Positions 1 through 8,005 of a stretch of DNA of 64,000 nt are shown in pieces. Both the position numbers and the translations under genes were made by a program. Origin of the DNA: Arthrobacter sp. KBS0703 (GTDB lineage Bacteria > Actinomycetota > Actinomycetes > Actinomycetales > Micrococcaceae); contig NZ_MVDG02000001.1 in the NCBI RefSeq assembly GCF_002008315.2, forward strand, positions 310,001-374,000. Reading direction: 5' to 3'. How positions within the stretch are numbered: the first letter of the stretch is position 1; every line of letters begins with the position of its first letter. A model generated the notes under the pieces. That model saw only the letters and a list, made by a program, of their open reading frames with translations. It made no database searches and had not been told where the DNA came from.

Positions 1-1
1 C

Positions 2-1126
2 GAGCTGGGCGAACGGTTCATCGGCAACCCGCTGCTGTCCAACCTGCCGCGCAAGTACAAGACCGCCATCACCGGGCACCCCAGCCAGGACGTGGTGCAC
101 GAGATCAACGACTTCGCCCTGGTGGGCGTCAAGCACCCCGAACTCGGCATCGGCTACGACCTCTGGGCAGGCGGCGCGCTGTCCACGAACCCGATGCTGG
201 GCAAGCGCCTCGGCGCGTTCGTCACGCCCGAACAGGCAGCCGACGTGTGGCTCGGCGTCACCAGCATCTTCCGCGACTACGGTTACCGCCGCATGCGCAC
301 CAAGGCGCGCCTGAAGTTCCTGATGGCCGACTGGGGCCCGGAGAAGTTCCGCCAGATCCTCGAGGACGAATACCTCGGCTACAAGCTGGCCGACGGTCCG
401 GCCGCGCCCAAGCCGACCACCCCGGGCGACCACGTGGGCGTGCACGAACAGAAGGACGGCAAGTTCTTCATCGGCGCCACCCCGCTGGCCGGCCGCCTGT
501 CCGGCACCCAGCTGGTCAAGCTCGCGGACACCCTCGAAGCCCGCGGCTCCCGCCGCCTGCGCACCACGCCGCACCAGAAGCTGGTGGTGCTGGATGTCCC
601 CAAGGACGAGGTTGAACCACTGGTGGCCGAGCTCGACGCCCTGGGTCTCTCCGCCCGGCCGTCAGTGTTCCGCCGCGGCACCATCGCCTGCACCGGCATC
701 GAATACTGCAAGCTGGCCATCGTGGAGACCAAGGTCACTGCCGCCACCGCCGTCGCCGAACTGGAACGCCGCCTCGCGGACCTGGCCGACAGCGGCCAGT
801 TGCCGCACGCCCTGTCCCTGCACATCAACGGCTGCCCCAACTCCTGTGCCCGCATCCAGACCGCGGACATCGGGCTTAAGGGCATGATGCTCCCCACACC
901 CGACGGCGACCCCTCCCCGGGTTTCCAGGTCCACCTGGGCGGCGGGCTGGCTTCCTCGGACCGCGAAGAGGCCGGCCTGGGACGTACCGTCCGCGGCCTG
1001 AAAGTGTACGTTGCGGACCTGCCGGACTACGTCGAGCGCGTGGTGCGGAAGTTCGTGGCCGAACGCGCCGAAGGGCAGACCTTCGCCGAATGGGCCCACG
1101 CGGCAGATGAAGAGGCACTCCAGTGA
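2..1126 (+). CDS. Ferredoxin-dependent assimilatory sulfite reductase, C-terminal part (5' end outside window)
   Basis: Reduces sulfite to sulfide with six electrons from ferredoxin, using sirohaem coupled to a 4Fe-4S cluster. The frame is open from base 2, so the gene starts before the window; about 375 residues are present, against roughly 550-590 for the family. The cluster/sirohaem cysteines are visible as CTGIEYC (codons at 689 and 707) and CPNSC (codons at 833 and 845), the C-x5-C...C-x3-C signature of sulfite/nitrite reductases. The stop overlaps the GTG start of cysH, so the two are translationally coupled. A nitrite reductase (NirA) has the same signature, but the direct link to cysHDN favours sulfite. 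Confidence 0.93.
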   Translation, partial: ELGERFIGNPLLSNLPRKYKTAITGHPSQDVVHEINDFALVGVKHPELGIGYDLWAGGALSTNPMLGKRLGAFVTPEQAADVWLGVTSIFRDYGYRRMRTKARLKFLMADWGPEKFRQILEDEYLGYKLADGPAAPKPTTPGDHVGVHEQKDGKFFIGATPLAGRLSGTQLVKLADTLEARGSRRLRTTPHQKLVVLDVPKDEVEPLVAELDALGLSARPSVFRRGTIACTGIEYCKLAIVETKVTAATAVAELERRLADLADSGQLPHALSLHINGCPNSCARIQTADIGLKGMMLPTPDGDPSPGFQVHLGGGLASSDREEAGLGRTVRGLKVYVADLPDYVERVVRKFVAERAEGQTFAEWAHAADEEALQ

Positions 1127-1911
1127 GCAAGCACGCACTTGGGATTGACCCGGTGGTTGAGCCGGTCGAAACCCCCGTCGCCACCAGCGGTGCTGAGGTG
1201 CCGAGCGTGTCCAAGCGCTCCGTCGAGGAGCTCAAGGCCCTGGCCGAGGCCGGTGCCGCAGAGCTCGGCTGGGACGCCCCCGCCCGCGACGTCATCGCCT
1301 GGGTGGAGCGCAACTTCGAGCTGCCCGCCGTTGCCGTTGCCTGCTCCATGGCCGACGCCGTCCTGCCTGCGCTCGTCGCGGACCAGCTTCCCGGCGTCGA
1401 CGTCCTGTTCCTGGAGACCGGCTACCACTTCCCGGAGACCTACGCCACGCGCGACGAAGTGGCCGCGAACCTGCGGGTCAACGTGGTGGACGTGCTTCCC
1501 GAGAACACCGTGGAACAGCAGGACCGGCTCCTGGGCAAGGACCTCTTCGCCCGCGATGCCGCCCAGTGCTGCGCGCTCCGCAAGGTGGCCCCGCTGCGCC
1601 GCACCCTCGCCGGCTACGAACTCTGGTTCACCGGCGTCCGCCGCGACGAAGCCCCCACCCGCACCAACACCCCGCTGGTCACGTTCGACGAAGCCAACGG
1701 CCTGGTCAAGGTCAACCCGGTGGCCGCCTGGACCTTCGACCAGCTGGTGCAGTACTCCGATGACAACCTCCTTCCCGTCAACCCGCTCCTCTCCCAGGGC
1801 TACCCGTCGATCGGGTGCCAGCCGTGCACCCGCAAGGTGGCCCCCGGCGACGATCCCCGCGCCGGCCGCTGGGCAGGAACCAACAAGACAGAATGCGGAC
1901 TACACGTATGA
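1123..1911 (+). CDS. cysH: Assimilatory adenylylsulfate (APS/PAPS) reductase
   Basis: Reduces adenylylsulfate to sulfite. The 262-residue protein has the PP-loop reductase fold. It shows the cysteine pairs that mark the 4Fe-4S APS-reductase type: CC at residues 149-150 and CQPC at 232-235, plus the C-terminal ECGLH motif with the catalytic cysteine (about 257-261). GTG at 1123 overlaps the upstream TGA (GTGA), which argues for coupling. The N-terminus is odd: residues about 10-18 (PVVEPVETP) are encoded by a dispersed 22-bp repeat (1152-1173). In-frame GTG codons at 1198 and 1207 are alternative starts that would exclude it. The stop overlaps the ATG of cysD. Confidence 0.95.
   Translation: MSKHALGIDPVVEPVETPVATSGAEVPSVSKRSVEELKALAEAGAAELGWDAPARDVIAWVERNFELPAVAVACSMADAVLPALVADQLPGVDVLFLETGYHFPETYATRDEVAANLRVNVVDVLPENTVEQQDRLLGKDLFARDAAQCCALRKVAPLRRTLAGYELWFTGVRRDEAPTRTNTPLVTFDEANGLVKVNPVAAWTFDQLVQYSDDNLLPVNPLLSQGYPSIGCQPCTRKVAPGDDPRAGRWAGTNKTECGLHV
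1152..1173. repeat. 22-bp dispersed repeat inside the cysH reading frame
   Basis: GGTGGTTGAGCCGGTCGAAA plus CC. Two close copies lie at 23659-23680 and 23704-23725 between the aldehyde dehydrogenase and gabT genes. The other copies are intergenic, so this one probably landed at the 5' edge of cysH and was absorbed into the frame. Confidence 0.8.
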
Positions 1912-2855
1912 GCACTTTCCTAACTGAGGAGCCCACCCTGGTGAACGACGCAGCTGTTTCAACGCGCCTCTCCAGCCTGGACACCCTCGAATCCGAAGCG
2001 ATTCATATCATCCGCGAGGTGGTTGCCGAGTTCGAGAAGCCCGCGCTGCTGTTCTCCGGCGGCAAGGACTCCGTGGTGATGCTGCACCTGGCCACCAAGG
2101 CGTTCTGGCCGGGCAAGGTCCCCTTCCCCGTGCTGCACGTGGACACCGGCCACAACTTCCCCGAGGTCATCGACTTCCGCGACCGCACCGTTGAGCGACT
2201 GGGCCTGAAGCTCGTCGTCGGCTCCGTCCAGGAGTTCATCGACCGCGGCGAACTGGCCGAGCGCGCCGACGGCACCCGCAACCCGCTGCAGACCGTCCCG
2301 CTGCTGGACGCGATCCAGCGCAACAAGTTCGACGCCGTCTTCGGTGGCGGCCGCCGCGACGAGGACAAGGCCCGCGCCAAGGAGCGCATCCTGAGCCTCC
2401 GCGACGAGTTCGGCCAGTGGGACCCGCGCAACCAGCGCCCCGAGCTGTGGAACCTGTACAACGGCCGCCACACCGTGGGCCAGCACGTCCGTGCGTTCCC
2501 CATCAGCAACTGGACCGAGCTGGACGTGTGGCGCTACATCGAGCGCGAAAACATCGAGCTGCCCGGCCTGTACTACGCCCACGACCGCGAGGTCTTTGCC
2601 CGCGACGGCATGTGGCGTGCAGTGGGCGAGGTTTCGCAGCCCCGCCCCGATGAGGAAGTCATCACCAAGACCGTCCGCTACCGGACCGTGGGCGACATGT
2701 CCTGCACCGGCGCCGTTGAGTCGGCCGCCGCCACGGTGCGCGACGTCGTCATTGAAGTTGCCGCCTCCACCATCACCGAACGTGGCGCCACCCGTGCGGA
2801 TGACCGCATCTCCGAGGCCGCCATGGAAGACCGCAAGAAGGATGGCTATTTCTAA
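1908..2855 (+). CDS. cysD: Sulfate adenylyltransferase subunit 2
   Basis: Catalytic subunit of ATP sulfurylase. It makes adenylylsulfate from sulfate and ATP, driven by the GTPase CysN. The 315-residue protein carries the PP-loop SGGKDS at residues 50-55, followed by the typical HVDTGHNFPEV segment. The start chosen is ATG 1908, which overlaps the cysH stop (ATGA). The open frame extends upstream to 1815 but that part lies inside cysH. The stop codon shares its last base with the ATG of cysN. Order and overlaps show one operon: sulfite reductase-cysH-cysD-cysN. Confidence 0.96.
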   Translation: MSTFLTEEPTLVNDAAVSTRLSSLDTLESEAIHIIREVVAEFEKPALLFSGGKDSVVMLHLATKAFWPGKVPFPVLHVDTGHNFPEVIDFRDRTVERLGLKLVVGSVQEFIDRGELAERADGTRNPLQTVPLLDAIQRNKFDAVFGGGRRDEDKARAKERILSLRDEFGQWDPRNQRPELWNLYNGRHTVGQHVRAFPISNWTELDVWRYIERENIELPGLYYAHDREVFARDGMWRAVGEVSQPRPDEEVITKTVRYRTVGDMSCTGAVESAAATVRDVVIEVAASTITERGATRADDRISEAAMEDRKKDGYF

Positions 2856-4276
2856 TGAGCACCGAAATCGACACCGCCCGCGCGGCTGCCCTTCTTGACG
2901 AGGCACCGCTCGCGCATGCCTCGCTGTTCCGCTTCGCCACCGCCGGATCGGTCGACGACGGCAAGTCCACTTTGGTGGGCCGCCTCCTTCACGACTCCAA
3001 GGCGATCCTCGCCGACCAGCTGGACGCCGTGGCCCGCACGTCCGCTGACCGCGGATTCGGCGGCTCGGCAGGCGGCATCGACCTTGCACTGCTGACCGAC
3101 GGCCTGCGTGCCGAGCGCGAGCAGGGCATCACCATCGACGTGGCCTACCGCTACTTCGCCACGGACCGCCGCAGCTTCATCCTGGCGGACTGCCCCGGCC
3201 ACGTGCAGTACACCAAGAACACGGTGACCGGCGCGTCCACCGCGGATGCCGTCGTCGTACTCATCGACGCCCGCAAGGGTGTCCTGGAGCAGACCCGCCG
3301 GCACCTCTCCGTGCTGCAGCTGCTGCGTGTGGCCCACGTGATTGTGGCCGTGAACAAAATCGACCTGGTGGACTTCAGCGAGAGCGTGTTCCGCGAGATC
3401 GAGGCGGACGTGCAGAGGGTGGGCCGCGAGCTCGGCCTCGGCGCTGACGGCATCACCGACCTTCTGGTGGTTCCGGTTTCCGCGCTCGACGGCGACAACG
3501 TGGTGGAGCGCTCGGAGCGCACCCCCTGGTACACCGGCCCGGCCCTGCTCGAAGTGCTCGAGACCCTGCCCGCCGCGGACGAGCTGGAAAGCCATCTGGA
3601 GAGCTTCCGCTTCCCGGTGCAGCTGGTGGTCCGGCCGCAGGGCGCGCTGGCTCCCGATGCGGTGGCCGGCGGACTCGACGTCGAGAAGTACCGTGACTAC
3701 CGCGCTTACGCCGGGCAGATCACCGAAGGCTCGGTCAAGGTGGGGGACAAGGTCAGCGTGCTGACCCCCGGCCAGGACCCGCGCTCCACCACCGTGACCG
3801 GCATCGACTTTGCCGGCGCGGAACTGGACGAAGCCACCGCGCCGCAGTCCGTGGCCATCCGCCTGGCCGACGAGTTCGACGTCGCCCGCGGTGACACGAT
3901 CGCCGCAGCTGGCACGGTCCGCGAAAGCTCGGCCGACCTCTACGCCGCGCTCTGCTGGCTGTCCCCGAAGCCGCTCCGCGAGGGCGCCAAGGTGCTGGTC
4001 AAGCACGGCACCCGCACGGTCCAGGCGCTGGTCCGCAGCGTCAGCGGCAAGCTGGACCTCGCCACGTTCAAGCTCGAAGGCGCGTCCAGCCTGGAACTCA
4101 ACGACATCGGCCACGCGCAGCTCCGGCTCGCCGCCCCGCTGCCGCTGGAGAACTACCTGCACCACCGCCGCACTGGCGCGTTCCTGGTGATCGATCCCCT
4201 GGACGGCAACACCCTCGCCGCGGGCCTGGTCAAGGACCACCCGGGCGACCACGAGGACGAGCGCTACTCGATCTGA
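2855..4276 (+). CDS. cysN: Sulfate adenylyltransferase subunit 1 (GTPase)
   Basis: Regulatory GTPase subunit of ATP sulfurylase; GTP hydrolysis drives adenylylsulfate formation by CysD. At 473 residues it is a stand-alone CysN without the APS-kinase domain found in fused CysNC proteins, consistent with direct use of APS by CysH. EF-Tu-like motifs are visible: P-loop GSVDDGKST at residues 31-39, DCPGH near 111-115, and NKID near 166-169, followed by beta-barrel domains. It overlaps cysD by one base and ends the operon; a GC-rich hairpin follows. Confidence 0.96.
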   Translation: MSTEIDTARAAALLDEAPLAHASLFRFATAGSVDDGKSTLVGRLLHDSKAILADQLDAVARTSADRGFGGSAGGIDLALLTDGLRAEREQGITIDVAYRYFATDRRSFILADCPGHVQYTKNTVTGASTADAVVVLIDARKGVLEQTRRHLSVLQLLRVAHVIVAVNKIDLVDFSESVFREIEADVQRVGRELGLGADGITDLLVVPVSALDGDNVVERSERTPWYTGPALLEVLETLPAADELESHLESFRFPVQLVVRPQGALAPDAVAGGLDVEKYRDYRAYAGQITEGSVKVGDKVSVLTPGQDPRSTTVTGIDFAGAELDEATAPQSVAIRLADEFDVARGDTIAAAGTVRESSADLYAALCWLSPKPLREGAKVLVKHGTRTVQALVRSVSGKLDLATFKLEGASSLELNDIGHAQLRLAAPLPLENYLHHRRTGAFLVIDPLDGNTLAAGLVKDHPGDHEDERYSI

Positions 4277-4303
4277 TCGTTTGGCCGCTGATCGGCTTGG
4301 CGA

Positions 4304-4347
4304 CCGGAAGGCCCCGGCCCGGAATTATCCGGACCGGGGCCTTCCGG
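4304..4347. terminator. Hairpin terminator after the cysHDN operon
   Basis: GGAAGGCCCCGG pairs with CCGGGGCCTTCC across a short loop (GGAATTATCC region). The stem is long and GC-rich but has no run of T after it, so intrinsic termination is likely rather than certain. Confidence 0.7.
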
Positions 4348-4393
4348 CATTCCCGCAGGCGCGAGTGGTGGCGGTTCCGTGCCGGGCGGACTG

Positions 4394-4422
4394 TTGACAG
4401 CCGCCGTCCCGTGCACGATAGT
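4394..4422 (+). promoter_or_regulatory. Sigma-70-type promoter for the candidate ncRNA upstream of rtcB
   Basis: TTGACA at 4394-4399 and GATAGT at 4417-4422 with an exact 17-bp spacer. It is among the best promoter matches I see in the window. Transcription would start near 4429, well upstream of rtcB and just before the structured segment. Confidence 0.7.
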
Positions 4423-4428
4423 TTCTCC

Positions 4429-4662
4429 CTGATGGCCCCGAAACGGGACATCTCCATGGCAGGCCTTCGGGCCGCGAACAGTGCGGGGACAAAGTGGCGA
4501 GCAGCGTGCAGTTAACGCAGCGACAGGAAGCGCTCCTGCCGCTGCTGCGTGCTGCCGCAGAACAGCTACCCGCCACCCGCCGTCGCCATGGGTTGATTGT
4601 GAGTTAGAGCCTGCATCCAGCAGGCCCTTAGCCCCGCAACCAGCAATGGTTCGGGGCTTTTG
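4429..4662 (+). ncRNA. Candidate structured non-coding RNA (about 230 nt) between cysN and rtcB
   Basis: This stretch has no credible gene but runs from a strong promoter to a terminator and folds well by eye. The ends can pair (GGCCCCG 4434-4440 with CGGGGC 4652-4657). CCATGGC (4454-4460) pairs with GCCATGG (4585-4591). GGCC-TTCG-GGCC (4462-4473) is a UUCG tetraloop hairpin. GTGGCG (4494-4499) pairs with CGCCAC (4571-4576). The apex is GCAGCGaCAGGA (4517-4528) with TCCTGcCGCTGC (4534-4545). GCCTG-CATCCAG-CAGGC near 4609-4625 is an anticodon-arm-like hairpin. The rod shape recalls 6S/Ms1-type RNAs, and the link to rtcB recalls Y-RNA or RNA-repair substrates. I cannot assign a family. Confidence 0.45.
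4630..4662 (+). terminator. Rho-independent terminator upstream of rtcB
   Basis: AGCCCCGCAACC (4630-4641) pairs with GGTTCGGGGCT (4648-4658) around a six-base loop, followed by TTTT. It would end the candidate ncRNA before rtcB. Its descending arm can also pair with GGCCCCG at 4434-4440, so an alternative, mutually exclusive fold is possible. Confidence 0.7.
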
Positions 4663-4767
4663 TCTTTGGATCCGGACAGTACCCGAACCTCTTTGTTTGA
4701 CCGGAACGCCAGTTCCACCGAAGTGCCCGTGCCGCCGCACCGCGGAACGGCCCGACGAGAGGAAATC

Positions 4768-5934
4768 GTGGAAACCATCAACAGCCGGCTCATCAACTGG
4801 GCATCCATCCTGGACGCCAAGACCCGTGAGCAGGCCCTGGCAACCTCCCGGCTGCCCTTCATCTACCCTCATCTGGCGCTGATGCCCGACGCACACCTTG
4901 GCAAGGGCGCCACGGTCGGATCCGTCATCCCCACCCTCGGCGCCATCATCCCGGCCGCCGTCGGCGTGGACATCGGCTGCGGCATGATCGCGGTCAGGAC
5001 CCAGTACTCCGTGAAGGAACTGCCCCGCGACCGGAAGCGGCTGCGCGAGGCGATTGAGCGCGCCATTCCGCTGTCCGCCGGCCATAACAACCGGAAGGTC
5101 GCGGCCACGGCGGCGCCGCGGATCGCCGAGCTGGAGAAGCTCGCCGCACAGGCGGGATTCAACCCGGCCCAGTACACCGGGAAATGGGAACTGCAGCTTG
5201 GCTCGCTCGGATCGGGCAACCACTTCATCGAGGTGTGCGCGGACGAGACGGACGCCGTCTGGCTGTTCCTGCACTCGGGCTCGCGGGGCGTGGGCAACAG
5301 GATTGCGCAGCACCACATCAAGGTGGCGCAGGGTGTTGCCCGGCAGAAGCGCGTCACGCTGCCTGACCCCGACCTCGCCTACCTGGAGGAGGACACGCCC
5401 GAGTTCACCCGGTACATCAAGGAACTGCGGTGGGCCCAGCACTTCGCCTTGCTGAACCGCGAGGAAATGATGGACCGCGTCATCCGGCAGTTCAGCGAGT
5501 GGGTGGACGGCCGCGTGAAGGAGAGGGAGCGGATCAACTGCCACCACAACTTCACCCAGCAGGAGACCCACTACGGCAAGTCTGTCTGGGTGTCCCGCAA
5601 GGGCGCGATCCGGGCCGAGGCCGGGGACCCCGGCCTGATTCCCGGGTCCATGGGCACGGCGTCGTACGTGGTGGAGGGACTCGGCAACGCCGTCTCGCTG
5701 AATTCCTCGCCGCACGGGGCCGGGCGGGAGTACTCGCGGACCGCGGCCCGCAAGGCCTTCTCGCTGGCGGAGCTGAAGGAGGCCATGCAGGGCATTGAAT
5801 TCCGCGCCACGGAGGCCTTCGTGGACGAGATCCCGGCGGCGTACAAGCCGATCGACCAGGTGATGCGTGACGCCGAAGACCTCGTCAAGGTGCGCCACCG
5901 CCTGCGGCAGCTCATCAATGTCAAGGGGGACTGA
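4768..5934 (+). CDS. rtcB: RtcB-type RNA ligase
   Basis: GTP-dependent ligase joining 2',3'-cyclic phosphate or 3'-phosphate ends to 5'-OH ends; used in tRNA and rRNA repair. From GTG 4768 the protein is 388 residues, typical for actinobacterial RtcB. Visible motifs are DIGCGM (metal site), GSLGSGNHFIEV, HSGSRGVGN, NCHHNF, and PHGAGREYSR with the histidine expected to form the GMP adduct. GTG 4768 is preferred over the in-frame start at 4660 because AGAGGA lies just before it and 4660 sits in the tail of a terminator. There is no rtcA or archease gene next to it; its nearest upstream neighbour is the candidate ncRNA. Confidence 0.93.
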   Translation: METINSRLINWASILDAKTREQALATSRLPFIYPHLALMPDAHLGKGATVGSVIPTLGAIIPAAVGVDIGCGMIAVRTQYSVKELPRDRKRLREAIERAIPLSAGHNNRKVAATAAPRIAELEKLAAQAGFNPAQYTGKWELQLGSLGSGNHFIEVCADETDAVWLFLHSGSRGVGNRIAQHHIKVAQGVARQKRVTLPDPDLAYLEEDTPEFTRYIKELRWAQHFALLNREEMMDRVIRQFSEWVDGRVKERERINCHHNFTQQETHYGKSVWVSRKGAIRAEAGDPGLIPGSMGTASYVVEGLGNAVSLNSSPHGAGREYSRTAARKAFSLAELKEAMQGIEFRATEAFVDEIPAAYKPIDQVMRDAEDLVKVRHRLRQLINVKGD

Positions 5935-5980
5935 GCCCTAATTTCGGGTTCGCCGGGGGCATGGAGATTTGTGTGGCCGA

Positions 5981-6010
5981 ATGTGACGCTGCATGAACCT
6001 GCATGACCCC
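5981..6010 (+). promoter_or_regulatory. Possible regulatory motif upstream of the sulfonate transporter
   Basis: ATGTGACGCTGC followed by a direct repeat of CTGCATGA. The core ATGTGACGC recurs twice upstream of cysG (9559-9567 and 9613-9621), so it may be a shared operator for sulfur genes. This is inference from recurrence only. Confidence 0.35.
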
Positions 6011-6060
6011 CGGTTTCCGGCTCATTGAACCGGGTTTATGACACTCCCTATGGTGAATTC

Positions 6061-7215
6061 ATGACTAGTTCCAGGCCGGGTATGACCCGCATTGTGGCCG
6101 GCGAAAGCCAAGTGCCCAAGCGCAGGCGCACCCTTGAGATCGCCCTGGCCCTTGGTTTGGTCCTGTTGATCAGCGTAGGAGCCATAGTGGCCTCGGCTGT
6201 GTCGCGGGGTTCCGACGCCACTGCCGCGTCAACGTCCCCCGCCGGCCCGGCCGCGGAGCTGAAGCTGGGCTACTTCGGGAACATCACCCACGCCGCCGCT
6301 TTGGTGGGCGTGAAGCAGGGCTTCATCAAGGAGAACCTGGGCGGCACCAAGCTTTCCACCCAGGTGTTCAACGCCGGCCCCGCGGCGATCGAGGCGCTGA
6401 ACGCCGGCGCGATCGATGCGACCTACATCGGTCCGAACCCGGCCATCAACTCCTTCGTCAAGAGCAAGGGCGAGTCCATCAGCATCATCGCCGGCGCCGC
6501 CTCGGGCGGGGCGCAGCTGGTGGTCAAGCCCGGGATCAAGACCGCGGCGGATCTGAAGGGCAAGACCCTGGCCTCGCCGCAGCTGGGCGGCACCCAGGAC
6601 GTGGCGCTGCGCGCCTGGCTGGGCAAGCAGGGCTACAAGACCAACACCGACGGCGGCGGAGACGTGGCGATCAACCCCACCGAGAACGCCCAGACGCTGA
6701 AATTGTTCCAGGACGGCAAGCTCGACGGCGCGTGGCTGCCCGAGCCCTGGGCCTCCCGGCTGGTGCTCCAGGCCGGCGCGAAGGTCCTGGTGGACGAGAA
6801 GGACCTGTGGGACGGTTCGCTGACCGGGAAACCGGGCGCGTTCCCCACCACCGTCCTGATCGTGAACAAGAAGTTCGCCGCCGAGCACCCGCAGACCGTG
6901 GAAGGCCTGCTCAAGGGGCACGTCGAAGCGGTCAAGTGGCTCAACGATACCCCGGCCGCTCAGAAGGCCGCGGTAGTGAACGCAGCCCTGAAGCAGGACT
7001 CCGGGAAGGCGCTGCCGCAGGACGTCATCGACCGCTCGCTGCAGAACATCGTGTTCACCGTAGACCCGCTCGCCGGCACGTTCACCAAGCTCCTGCAGGA
7101 CGGCGTGGACGCCGGCACCACCAAAAAGGCCGACATCAACGGCATCTTCGACCTCACCACGCTGAACACGGTATCCGCGGAACACACCTCCGCGGCAGGG
7201 CTGGGCCAGGACTAG
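6061..7215 (+). CDS. Sulfonate/nitrate/taurine-type ABC transporter substrate-binding protein (SsuA-like)
   Basis: Extracytoplasmic binding protein of an SsuABC/TauABC-type importer. The start chosen is ATG 6061, 384 residues. Basic RRR is followed by a hydrophobic segment (about residues 24-44) and then a low-complexity linker. There is no lipobox cysteine, so it is either an uncleaved signal anchor or a type I signal peptide, unusual for a Gram-positive binding protein. The folded part begins ELKLGYFGNITHAAALVG and contains GAIDATYIGPNPAI and the DGAWLPEPWA segment typical of the family. It heads a three-gene operon. The sulfur context supports sulfonates as substrate, but nitrate or other oxyanions cannot be excluded. 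Confidence 0.88.
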   Translation: MTSSRPGMTRIVAGESQVPKRRRTLEIALALGLVLLISVGAIVASAVSRGSDATAASTSPAGPAAELKLGYFGNITHAAALVGVKQGFIKENLGGTKLSTQVFNAGPAAIEALNAGAIDATYIGPNPAINSFVKSKGESISIIAGAASGGAQLVVKPGIKTAADLKGKTLASPQLGGTQDVALRAWLGKQGYKTNTDGGGDVAINPTENAQTLKLFQDGKLDGAWLPEPWASRLVLQAGAKVLVDEKDLWDGSLTGKPGAFPTTVLIVNKKFAAEHPQTVEGLLKGHVEAVKWLNDTPAAQKAAVVNAALKQDSGKALPQDVIDRSLQNIVFTVDPLAGTFTKLLQDGVDAGTTKKADINGIFDLTTLNTVSAEHTSAAGLGQD

Positions 7216-7279
7216 CCGGGCCGCGCTCCACTGCACTCGAAGCACCAAGCACCACGCACCACGAACAAAGGACGGGACC

Positions 7280-8005
7280 ATGCCAGTCGTACTGGAAAAC
7301 CTGGGCAAACGCTTCGGCGACGGCGCCCCGGTGCTGGACGACGTCAACGCCACCATCGGCAAGGGCGAGTTCGTCGCCCTCCTCGGTGCGTCCGGCTGCG
7401 GCAAGTCCACCCTGCTGAACATCATGGCGGGACTCGAGGTCCCGACGTCGGGCGCCCTTGAGGTGCCCAGCGACGGTGCCGCCTTCATGTTCCAGGACGC
7501 CGCCCTCTTCCCGTGGCTGACGGCCCGGGAAAACATCGAACTCGCCCTGAAGCTGCGCGGCGTGGGCAAGGCTGAGCGGCGGATCAAGGCCAACGAACTG
7601 CTGGACCTAGTGCACCTGGCCGAGGCCGGGGACAAGCGCCCTCACGAGCTCTCCGGCGGCATGCGCCAGCGCGTGTCCCTGGCCCGCTCCCTGGCCCAGG
7701 ACCGGCAGCTGCTCCTCATGGATGAGCCGTTCGCAGCGCTGGACGCCATCACCCGCGACCTGCTGCACGACGAGCTCGAACGCATCTGGAAGGAAACCGG
7801 CCGCACCATTGTGTTCGTGACGCACAACGTCCGCGAGGCCGTCCGGCTGGGCCAGCGCGTGCTCCTGCTGTCCTCCCGGCCCGGCCGTGTGGTGCAGGAA
7901 TGGAACGTCACCGAGGAACACCGTACCGACGCCGGTCTTGCCGGACAGCTGACCGGGGTCATCACCGCCCGGCTGCGAGAGGAGATCCGCCGCCATGCCA
8001 AATAA
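7280..8005 (+). CDS. ABC transporter ATP-binding protein, SsuB-like
   Basis: ATPase of the sulfonate-type importer, 241 residues. Walker A GASGCGKST (about 38-46), Q-loop FMFQDAALFPW, signature LSGGMRQR and Walker B LLLMDEPFAALD are all intact, followed by the switch histidine in VFVTHNV. The start ATG 7280 follows an AAAGGACGGG ribosome site. The 3' end overlaps ssuC by 11 bases, so the two are coupled. Sequence style (FPWLTARENIELAL) matches nitrate/sulfonate/taurine ATPases. Confidence 0.92.
   Translation: MPVVLENLGKRFGDGAPVLDDVNATIGKGEFVALLGASGCGKSTLLNIMAGLEVPTSGALEVPSDGAAFMFQDAALFPWLTARENIELALKLRGVGKAERRIKANELLDLVHLAEAGDKRPHELSGGMRQRVSLARSLAQDRQLLLMDEPFAALDAITRDLLHDELERIWKETGRTIVFVTHNVREAVRLGQRVLLLSSRPGRVVQEWNVTEEHRTDAGLAGQLTGVITARLREEIRRHAK

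Noticed and set aside
4600..4662. tRNA gene before rtcB, suggested by an anticodon-like hairpin with a seven-base loop
   Set aside because: No acceptor stem or T loop with GTTCRA can be formed; the 3' part is a terminator.
4264..5898. Long minus-strand frame opposite rtcB
   Set aside because: It is antisense to a highly conserved RtcB and shows no domain; a GC-driven shadow.
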